This document shows, in pieces, positions 48,271 to 64,000 of a stretch of 64,000 nt of DNA. The position numbers were made by a program, and so were the translations under genes. The stretch lies in assembly GCA_009823395.1 (NCBI GenBank), contig CM020510.1, positions 2,134,273-2,198,272 of the forward strand, given 5' to 3'. The notes below the pieces were generated by a model that saw nothing but the letters and a program-made list of their open reading frames with translations, ran no database searches and was not told where the DNA came from. Within the stretch, counting starts at the first letter, position 1, and every line of letters starts with the position of its first letter. The DNA comes from Thamnaconus septentrionalis (taxonomy: Eukaryota > Chordata > Actinopteri > Tetraodontiformes > Monacanthidae).

Positions 48271-50236
48271 GAGTCTGCTGACCCAGCACAAGGACAGCGA
48301 GTGATCGATATATGCAAACCTGACGAATGTCCCAAGAGAAAACTGATGTTTCTTCTCCAGCTTCTAGATTTTCACCAGCAGATCGCCGCCGTGAACTTCC
48401 GAGGCTGCAGCAGGTGTTTCCAGGTGTGGATGGTCACGCCTGGTTCTGTCTGAGCAGTCCTAGCAACAGGAAGCATGAAGGTGTTCTTTACATCTCCCCA
48501 AGACCTCTGCCAGAGTCCCTGCAGGTCCTTCTGGATGTTCCTTGAGTCTTGAGGTGGGGCCCAACCTTTCTGGAGCTCCAGACGGAAGTCCAGGCTCCTT
48601 CTGTGAACTTCTGCTCTGGACCACAGACTCAGTCTTCGCTCTGGAAAGACCCTGCGGGTTTCTTCAGGGGGTGGTTGTGATGTCACTTCCTGATTTGGAA
48701 ACATCTCCCACTCTCTCTTCCTCACAGCCTCAGCTGAGCCGCAGGGCCTTGTGGGAACTGTAGTTGTAGAAACTGGAAAAGAGCGACAAGACTCCTCCCA
48801 CCCACCAGTACAGAGAAAGTTTGGGAGGTTGAACTCCACTTCGGCAATAATTAAGTTGACGACTTCTGATTCTCCATCAAAAAAAAAAAAAAAATTCACT
48901 AGAATGTAACTCTGAAACCTAACAGTGACGAAGAAGGTTGCAGTGAAACCTGAGACTGATTGGACATGTGGAGCAGAGAGGAGCCCTGATTGGACAAGGA
49001 GCTAACCAGTCGACGCAGCAACAACCATGGCGACGGTTAGCACGTTAGCACGTTAGCACGGTAAAAACACACTAGGACCAGCTGCTGCTCAAGTGTCTCT
49101 TCAGGCTCCTCCTCCTCCTCCTGGATGTGCACCTGCTGTGAATCGGATGTCAGTTGTTGTGTAGCGGAAGCTGTCGCGTGCCAAATGTTCTTTTTTTTTT
49201 TTTTTTTATAAACTGTTTTGTGTACATTTAAAGACATATTTTACCTCCAACTCTGTCTGAGTCTTTCACTCTCTCATCCTCCTCAGTTCCAAAGCCACTA
49301 GCACACATTCCATTGTTAAAGCAAATAAAAGCAAAGCATTTCAGGTGGTTTGGACAACAAAGTGAAGCTAATTTGTTAGTTAGCTCTTGATTTGTTTGCG
49401 AACGTGAACTAGATGGCACACAGATTCGCGATTCGTTTATGAATGCGAACTGGACGGCAGATTCCTTAAGTTTGCAATTCATTCACAAACGTAAACTGGA
49501 TGGCACAAAGATTTGATTGTCCCCGATTCGTTCGCGAATGTCAACTGGACGGCAGATTTGTTTGCGAACGTGAACTGGTCAGCAGATTCGTTAGTTTGCA
49601 ATTCATTCGCAAAGTGAAGCTCTTTGATGGCGTCGTCAATGCACGCGATTAAAGTTCAATTGTGGACAACCAATCTATGGCCAGTATTCCTGAAAAATCA
49701 AACATCAAAGATGTTGACGTTGGGCGTCTGTATCAAATGATGTTGACGACACTATTTCAAAAATCCAGACATGAAAACAATGACAACAAAAAATCTCTTT
49801 TTTTTAATTAAACAATTATGTACAAACACCATGGCTTTTCAGTCTTTACATTTTGCAAATAGGAACAGGTGCATATCAAAAGATAAACATAGAATAAATA
49901 AACAAAGAAAAGCAGTGACATTAAATATAACTAAATAAATACAAAAAACAGGATAATCTAGAGGTTTTTTTTTCCTGAAATATGTAAAACTGAGGTTTCA
50001 CTTTCATGTATTTTGACTTGTGTATATAAAATTTTCCGGGAATAAGAATGACTTCAACCAGAAAAGTCATCTTTTCTATTGTCATCACAACAGAAAATTC
50101 AGCAAGGAACGTCCGGTCCGTCTTCATCCATTTCCGCTTCCGTGTAACTCGGCCGCCAATCAGCTTTGACGTTATTTGTGCGAGTCGCCAGCCGCCAATC
50201 AGAGACGTCCAGGTCACAGGCACAGCGGTGGAGAAA
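48271..50236. other. RNF169 3' UTR and RNF169-SPCS2 intergenic region
   Basis: No gene recognised; in particular no XRRA1, which separates these two genes in human. AATAAA at 49324-49329 is a candidate RNF169 poly(A) signal. A degenerate repeat with TTCGCGAA-type palindromes occupies 49385-49620. Confidence 0.5.
49385..49620. repeat. Degenerate repeat with TTCGCGAATG/GAACTGGACGGC units
   Basis: Four to five diverged copies of TTCGTTTGCGAACGTGAACT followed by GGACGGCAGATTCG-like text. Confidence 0.75.
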
Positions 50237-53200
50237 ATGGCGGCGGCAAAGAACGGGAAGAGCGGACTGCTGGAAAAAGTGAGAAATCGGCTCGTGTGTT
50301 GTATTTTAATGGGAGGCGTCGGCTCGTTTTGAACCGCGTCCGAGGGTCACACTGTTGGCCGCAGCAGCAGCAGCTTCCGGGCTCGCCTAACGCCTCGTTT
50401 GGCTGTTAGCCGGCTATGCTAACGTTAGCAGCCGACGGTCCACGTAGCCTCTCATGCAAACGGAAAAATTGTAAGCAAGAGTTTCCGGCCGGAGAACCTC
50501 TTCGGTTCGGTGTGTCGCTGCGTCAGTACTTTTAAACTGCAAAACCGTGTTCGCCGAACCGTTTAGTTGGCTCGTGTTTATCCAGGGGGGCTTCACGGCT
50601 GAAGGTAGCATTAGCCGTGTTAGCATTAACGGGCTCCTCCTCCTCTCTGTCATTATAAATGACCTATTTTAAATTAAACGAATGCTATAATATCAACAAA
50701 CCGAAAGTGTGTCTGTGTTTAATTAGTTCATCTGATTATTATTATTATTATTGTTATTATTATTAATCATCATCAGATCCACTAATGAAACACGCACTTT
50801 CGGTTTGTTTGTTTGTCGCGGGCGCCTCCTTGCGTCGCAGGTGCAGTCTGCACGCAATTCCACTCCCGACCTGCAGGCCCACTGCAGAGCAAAACTGAAC
50901 TGAGAAAAGTTACCAACCACTTCAGGAAGTGATCCCCGTTCAGTTCGTTCACTGGGAAGATGTGTTCATGAACGATGCAACTGCTCCAGTTCTTTCCACC
51001 ACTTCCTGTCTGTGACCTGCTCCATGCGCCGCCCTCTCGCTCAGCTCTCTGCCGTCTGTGTTTCAGTGGCGGATCGACGAGAAGCCCGTCAAGATCGACA
51101 AGTGGGACGGCGCAGCGGTGAAGAACTCTCTGGACGACGCCGCCAAGAAGGTCAGCTGCTCGTCCCGTTGCCTCCTCCTCTCAGCTTCCTGTGTGCTCGC
51201 CTGACTGACCTGCTCCTGCTCCTCCTGCTGCTGCTGCTGCTGCGGCCCTACAGGTGCTCCTGGAGAAGTATTGCTACCTGGAGAATTTCAGCCTGGTGGA
51301 CGGCCGGCTGGTCATCTGCACCGTGTCCTGTCTGTTCGCCATGCTGGCGCTGGTCTGGGACTACCTGCATCCCTTCCCTGAGTCCAGACCCGTTCTGGCC
51401 TGCTGCGTCATCTCATATCCTTCACAGCCTACCGGCTAGGCTAGGCTAGGCTAACCATTGCATCTAGTGGCGTCTATGGATATAGCCCCAGTGCAGCTGT
51501 GGCTACACATGGAGCGCCACCACCAGTGTGATTAGCTGCGTTTCCATGACCCCTAGAATTGCGCAAAACCCAAATATGGCCGTAAAAAAGTGGTGATGGA
51601 AACAGTTTAACTTGAAAAAACCTCTCAAATATGGCGAAAAGGTTTTGCCGCTCTCATGAGGTGGTTTTTCACACGTATCCATATAGAGGTATACTGCAAA
51701 AGTATCACGAAAACACTTTTTTTCACATTTACATGTCAGTGTTCATGACTTGGGGTCACGTGACCAGTTCTCTTCAAGTGAAAATGGCGCGTTATGATTG
51801 GACGGAGGAGGAGATGGAATATTTTTTTACAAGTAATGAAAGAGAAAAATATAACGACCTTTCTGGACAACAAATGTAAACAAACAAAAGCAAACATAAT
51901 TGGACGAGGATTACGGCTTGTGCGCTTCATAACATTCAATGAACTAGAACTAGATATCAGACTGGCATCATGGTGGTGTGGTGACTCTTCCCCAGTGCCC
52001 ACTCTAGGTACTGCAGGCTAAAACCACCAAATGGCGCAAAAAAAAAGGGAAAAATGGTTTTTGGGCCAATGGTATTTTTTTTGCTGCAGTACCTCAAGTG
52101 GCCACTGAGAAAATTCGTCTCTGGCATATATGCCAGTCCGGTATCCAGCTCTTATAAAACATCCATGGATGAAGTGAAGATGTGACTCTGATCACCTGGT
52201 GGTCAGTGGGCGGGGCCTAGGCGTCCCACGTGTCGTATCTGCTGTGTGTTTCTCCTGAGCCTCCGTCATCACGTACTTCATCATGATGGGCGTCCTGACC
52301 CTCTACACCTCCTACCAGGAGAAGAACATCTTCCTGGTGGCGCTGCACCAGGACCCGGCCGGCATGGACCCGGACCACGTCTGGCAGCTCTCCTCCTCCC
52401 TCAAAAGGTCTGTTTGATGCTGATATTACCCAGCATGCACCCTGTCTGGTGAATGTTGCTGAGATCCGATTAGTCATGTGACTGACCATATATGGAGATG
52501 GGTGGAGCTTCCACGTTCAACAATGAAGCGGCAAAAAAAATTCAACCCCACATTCTATGGTTTGGCCAGCAGTGGGCGCCAGAGTTGGCTGCAGAATTCA
52601 GACTCAAACATGATCGGCTGTCGATGTGGGGGAGGAGCCATAAGTTCACGCCGCCAATGGGTCACAATCTCAGCCAAACGGCTCTAAAGTCCGTTTGGTC
52701 TAACAGAGTCACAGTGAGCGCACATGGCCTTACAGTTGTGGGTGTGGCTAAAGTTTAGTAGCACTCACGCTGCCAATCACGGCTCACCTCCTGGTACCGC
52801 CCACACATCCTAATACGGTGGTTCCAAACCAACCACTGGGCCCAGCGGGCAACGTAGCGCCGTGACTCCGCCCAGCTTCACGCGCGGTCGAGGCACGTAC
52901 GGGCTCGCGGCTAACGCTAACAGCTAACGCAGGCATGGGCAAAACTAAGGGCCCCTCTCCAGCCCCTCTGTCACATTTCAGAGCCCATTGTGGCCCCACC
53001 AGTCAAAGAGGTTTGCCCACCACCAGGCTAGCGGCTTTGTGTTTGTGTGCGCAGATTCGATGACCAGTACACGCTGAGGGTGACCTTCACCGACGGGAGG
53101 TCGCGGAGCTGCCGCGAGGCCGAGTTCACCAAGTCGGTGGCCGTGTTCTTCGACGACGGCGGCACGCTGGTGATGGACCAGTTTGAGAAGTGCGTGTCGA

Positions 53201-53241
53201 GGCTGCACGACACGCTGGCCACTGACAAGAAGACCAAGTGA
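50237..53241 (+). CDS. spcs2: Signal peptidase complex subunit 2, 5 exons
   Basis: Non-catalytic subunit of the ER signal peptidase complex, contacting the translocon. Exons 50237-50278, 51067-51150, 51254-51414, 52273-52407 and 53055-53241 give 202 residues. The text is clearly SPCS2: [40 protein letters not shown] leading into the first membrane segment, [20 protein letters not shown] in the second, then [28 protein letters not shown] and [20 protein letters not shown]. Two membrane segments place both termini in the cytosol. Intron 3 has non-canonical AT-AC ends with an ATATCCTT donor. An AATAAA-like ATTAAA at 53643 may end the transcript. It is shorter than human SPCS2 (about 226), mainly at the N-terminus. 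Confidence 0.95.
51536..52025. mobile_element. Degenerate transposon with Myb-like ORF relic in SPCS2 intron 3
   Basis: Starts GCTGCGTTTCCATGACCCCT. Reading ATGGCGCGTTATGATTGGAC onward gives [14 protein letters not shown], then after a one-base shift in a T run, [25 protein letters not shown] followed by such a helix resembles the Myb/SANT-like partner protein of PIF/Harbinger elements. Sister pieces lie at 55827-55910 plus 56283-56400, and inverted at 60573-60660. Confidence 0.6.
52930..53026. mobile_element. Short hAT-like MITE, copy 3
   Basis: Starts CAGGCATGGGCAAAACTAAG and ends AGGTTTGCCCACCACCAG. Flanks GCTAACG and GCTAGCG differ by one base and could be an old target duplication. It ends about 29 bases before SPCS2 exon 5. 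Confidence 0.65.
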
Positions 53242-54779
53242 GGCCCCCGGCAGACTCCAGGTCCGGACTTCCCCCTGGCCAGGGTCACATGACAGGAAGT
53301 GATGCCGTCCGTCCATCCGTCTGTCTGCGAGCTGCGTCGAAGGAGGGAAGCGCCTCAGCGTTGGCCTGGACTGGTCCCCACTGGTCTCACTGGTCCCCAC
53401 TGGTCTCACTGGTCCCCACTTCTCCAACTGGTCCCCGCTGGTCCTACTGGTCCCCACTGGCCCCTACTGGTCCTACTGGTCCCCACTGCTCTCCCCCACA
53501 GTTTTTTCTTTTCAGTCACATGCCGCGCTGTGATTGGCTCCTCTCATTGAAGTCGTCATTGACTTGTTGAATGCTGTTGCCTGCCACCAGTCAGCCAACC
53601 CCAGCCTGACACATCACCGGCGGGCGGAGCGACAGCAGCGCAATTAAACCAGACCTAAAACAAATTGACTATTGTTGTTTCAAATCATTTCCAGGCTTAT
53701 TAGCACGGTTAGCGTTCAACGTGCTAGGAGTGCTAACAATGCTAAATGTAGCCGCGTGTTTGTGGCCGCCGCTTGTGTTGACCGCAGCAAATTCATTTAG
53801 AATATTTTCTTGAGCTTTTGTGTTTCTGTCAATGTGAAAATATTAAAGACGGATGTTGTTTCAGCACTTGTGTGTGTGTGTGTGTGTGTGTCTGCTGTGC
53901 CACAGTTCTTCCACTAGATGGTGCTGCTTGCACACATGCTGAAACTTCCGAATGGACGTTGAGTGTATTTCATCTGTTACATCTGTTTAATTTTACTCTC
54001 TGAAATTTTATCACTTTGACGTAGAAAAGATGAAGAGCATGGATCCTCTCCGTGGTCTTCATCAAGTCCAGTCACTGGGGAAGGGTGGAGGTCTTCACAA
54101 CGCGTCCAGGCCCAGATTGAACCAGACGCGTTGATTTATCTTGCTGATGATTGTGACAAATTCACTTTTTTTTGTTTTTTTAAATCCTGATTGGCAGTGT
54201 CGGGAAATTTCACTTTGTACATGAACCAGCCCAAGGTTCAGTTCAACAAAATGGGGTGCAGACTGAAGTCCAGACTGGATCTCAGGGTGCAGATGGAGGT
54301 CCAGGCTGGTTCAACGGAGGTCCTGGCTAAATGGAAGTGCAGACTGATCTCAGTGCAGGCGGACTGGATCTCAGGGTGCAGACGGAGGTTGAGGCTGGAC
54401 CTCAGGGTGCAGATGGAGGTCCAGGCTGGACCTCGGGGTGCAGACGGAAGTTGAGGCTGGACCTCGGGGTGCAGACGGAAGTTGAGGCTGGACCTCGGGG
54501 TGCAGACGGAGGTCCAGGCTGGACCTCAGGGTGTAGACGGAGGTTGAGGCTGGACCAAGACGGCATCGTCACCTGCAAGCTTAGAGTGGCTTCCAGGCTT
54601 CAGACTCGTTCAGCCATCCACAAATCAGATTCCCAGCCCGCAGTGCCGCTCAGCTAATCACAGAGCAGCGTGGGTGGGGTCAGGAGGCGTTGGGTGGAGT
54701 CCACCGCTCCTCCTCCAGGGAGCCGGTGAGCCCTGGGGAGCAGTGATCAGATGTGCTGGGCAGGAGGAGGAGAGCCACC
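53242..54779. other. SPCS2 3' UTR and region upstream of ABCG1
   Basis: No gene seen. It includes a CTGGTCCCCACTGGTCTCA minisatellite (53366-53495), a TG tract (53868-53891) and a roughly 31-base GC-rich minisatellite (54278-54560). Confidence 0.55.
54278..54560. repeat. 31-bp minisatellite upstream of ABCG1
   Basis: Units CTGGACCTCGGGGTGCAGAC GGAAGTTGAGG and variants repeat about nine times, 220 bases before the ABCG1 start. Confidence 0.85.
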
Positions 54780-62312
<7,533 letters not shown>

Positions 62313-62313
62313 A

Positions 62314-62500
62314 CTGGATCTGGAGCTCAGTACTGGGCCTGGATCTCATGACTGGGCCTGGAGCTCATGACTGGGCCTGGAGCTCGGGCCAGACCTGGAG
62401 CGCAGGACTGGACCTGGAGCTCAAGACCAGACCTTGAGCTCAGGCCAGACCTGGAGCTCAGGTTAGACCTGGAGCTCAGAACTGGACCGGTAGGCTAAAC
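62314..62500. repeat. CTGGAGCTCAGGACTGGACC minisatellite in the ABCG1 3' UTR
   Basis: About nine degenerate 20-base units start right after the ABCG1 stop codon. Confidence 0.85.
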
Positions 62501-63009
62501 CTAGCGTGTAGCTGTGGTTTGCTGTTAGAAAGATGAGGACGAGGACCGACGTTCCTGGAGGACAGACGGACGGCCGGCCGGGACGGGAGCTGGTCTCCTG
62601 GATCTCAGAGGCTCCGCAAACTGGCCTGGAGTCAGTCTCAGCATCAAGCATCAAGGTGACTTTGGCTGGAAGTTGCTGTCACAGACCAGTAGAGAAACAA
62701 CCAGTGAGTCGCTGGTTTCCAGTGTCAGTTCTCAACCAGTGAAAAGTCAACATTTACTGTCAATGAAATATTGTTGTTTTAAAAAAAAGAAATCAGTTTA
62801 CATGATGTGTGAATTCACTCTGTGAGCCTCAGCTTACCCATCATCCTTTGCACTGGCCACACACGGTTGTGATCACATGCGTCACATTGGCGAGGTCACA
62901 TGACGAGGTGGTTAAATTGATATTGGAGAAGAGAGTTTAGAATTTTAGTTAGAAGCCTCCAAATAGAAATAGTTAGACTCTATCCAAACTGTCCACCATC
63001 CTCCGTCAT
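62501..63009. other. ABCG1 downstream region
   Basis: No further exon or gene recognised. An A run at 62781-62789 preceded by AATGAAATATTG may mark the transcript end, but no clean AATAAA is present. Confidence 0.4.
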
Positions 63010-63165
63010 CATCATCCATCCATCCATCCATCCATCCATTCATCCATCCCTCCATCTCTCCCTCCATCCATCCATCCATTCATCCATCCATCCCTCCATC
63101 CATCCATTCATCCATCCATCCATCCATCCATCCATCCCTCCCTCCATCCATTCATCCATCACCCA
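63010..63165. repeat. (CATC)n microsatellite
   Basis: CATCCATC tetranucleotides with CCTC and TTCATC interruptions. Confidence 0.93.
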
Positions 63166-63639
63166 TTCCAGCTTCTCCTGCACTCAGACTGTTGTGGGCT
63201 ACACCTGGACAGGTGGCCTCTTCATCATAGTGACAAACCAGCATCCACAGTCGCACCGTTACGGTAGAGGGAGTCAAAGTAGCAAGATGGAGGCCCCACC
63301 GCCTCAGGGAACCACCGCAGCATCCGGTCATCCTGTCGCCCCCTGCTGGCCAGCTGCAGAAAAGTCATCCAAGCTGCTGATACTTCGTGAAAACTTTGTC
63401 GTCACAACACTAGCAACGTCCTCTGAAGGCCCTCAGGTGACCTCAGGTGACCTTCTCTAATGAGGTCCCTTGAGCCAAAGGTCACTCAGACGTGTCAACA
63501 TGTTTTCTCTGAAGCTCTTTGGCACCAACTTCACTTTCCAGTTTATTCCCTTGGAGCAAATTATCCTTCAGGATCTGAAGCTGAGCGACTCATCAGAGCT
63601 CCGGACAACCCCCCTCAGACTGGCTGGGCCTTGTGGTCC

Positions 63640-63692
63640 AGGACCCTTAGCGCAAGAAGAAGCGGGTACTGAAAATAGATGGATGGATTTCC
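63640..63692 (+). mobile_element. SINE tail fragment
   Basis: GCAAGAAGAAGCGGGTACTG AAAATAGATGGATGGATT is the 3' end typical of the fish SINE seen at 30640-31000. Confidence 0.5.
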
Positions 63693-63694
63693 TG

Positions 63695-64000
63695 TTGCTG
63701 CCCACTGAGTGTGTGGAAGAAAAATACAGGGTTTAGTTTGGGCTTGGGCTGAATAGAATAGCTAGATTAGGTCTACTTTATTGACCCCAAACTGGGAAAC
63801 TACACTGTTGCAGCACTAAAAACAATACAAAAAGTGAACCATACAGCAATTCCAAGTCATACAAGTTCATGCAAGTCAATCTATATACAAACAAACAGGA
63901 GCAGTCTAGGGTTAGGGTCCAGACTCAGGTCCTTCCTCAACAAACAACAACAAAGCTGTCTCAGTCTCTTGGGGCAGACGCTCTGCTGTCTGTCCAGTGC
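63695..64000 (-). mobile_element. LINE 3' end, truncated by the window edge
   Basis: On the minus strand it reads GCTGCAACAGTGTAGTTTCC, then CAGTTTGGGGTCAATAAAGT and stops in short repeats, matching the plus-strand element at 10980-11140. No reverse transcriptase domain is inside the window. Family (Rex/L2/CR1-like) is inference. Confidence 0.6.

Noticed and set aside
48271..50236. Searched for XRRA1 between RNF169 and SPCS2
   Set aside because: No leucine-rich-repeat exon or other coding block found in this interval.

Overview
This window is vertebrate nuclear DNA, almost certainly from a ray-finned (teleost) fish. The evidence is long genes split into many short exons with GT-AG introns, very heavy CA/GT, CT and minisatellite content, fish-type tRNA-derived SINEs and non-autonomous DNA transposons, two intronless olfactory-receptor genes and a tRNA-Gly. 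The species cannot be named from the sequence. Exon coordinates were worked out by hand from splice signals, reading phase and recalled similarity to vertebrate families; no database search was run.

Layout from left to right. A YqaJ-type nuclease fragment with a frameshift (+, 1-937) converges on ABCF3 (-, 21 exons, 1542-8484). ABCF3 shares a short CpG-rich divergent promoter with LRCH3 (+, 20 exons, 9209-22862), which has two alternative terminal exons: one encodes a membrane tail, the other a soluble tail. A repeat-rich interval holds tRNA-Gly(TCC) (-, 25836-25907), an intact olfactory receptor (-, 27951-28883) and a frameshifted olfactory receptor (+, 32048-33009). Then come PGM2L1 (-, 14 exons, 34160-39627) and LIPT2 (-, 3 exons, 40757-42584). 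RNF169 (+, 6 exons, 43433-48270) diverges from LIPT2. SPCS2 (+, 5 exons, 50237-53241) and ABCG1 (+, 15 exons, 54780-62312) follow. The right edge carries a (CATC)n array and the 3' end of a LINE on the minus strand.

These are unrelated housekeeping and regulatory genes, not a pathway: translation-associated ABC ATPase (ABCF3), cytoskeletal/septin regulator (LRCH3), glucose-1,6-bisphosphate synthesis (PGM2L1), mitochondrial lipoylation (LIPT2), DNA double-strand-break chromatin reader (RNF169), ER signal peptidase complex (SPCS2) and sterol efflux (ABCG1). PGM2L1, LIPT2, RNF169 and SPCS2, with nearby olfactory receptors, recall human 11q13.4; ABCF3 and LRCH3 recall human 3q27-q29; ABCG1 is on human 21q. 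The window is therefore a mosaic of ancestral blocks.

Points most worth a second look: a probable U12-type AT-AC intron in SPCS2; an RNF169 first exon without a complete RING finger; the two LRCH3 C-termini; TG-repeat tracts serving as the 3' splice-site tract of at least eight exons; a 1.4-kb nearly pure CT tract in LRCH3 intron 4; and three copies of one transposon family, each with its own perfect 3-bp target duplication. No new multi-gene system was found.
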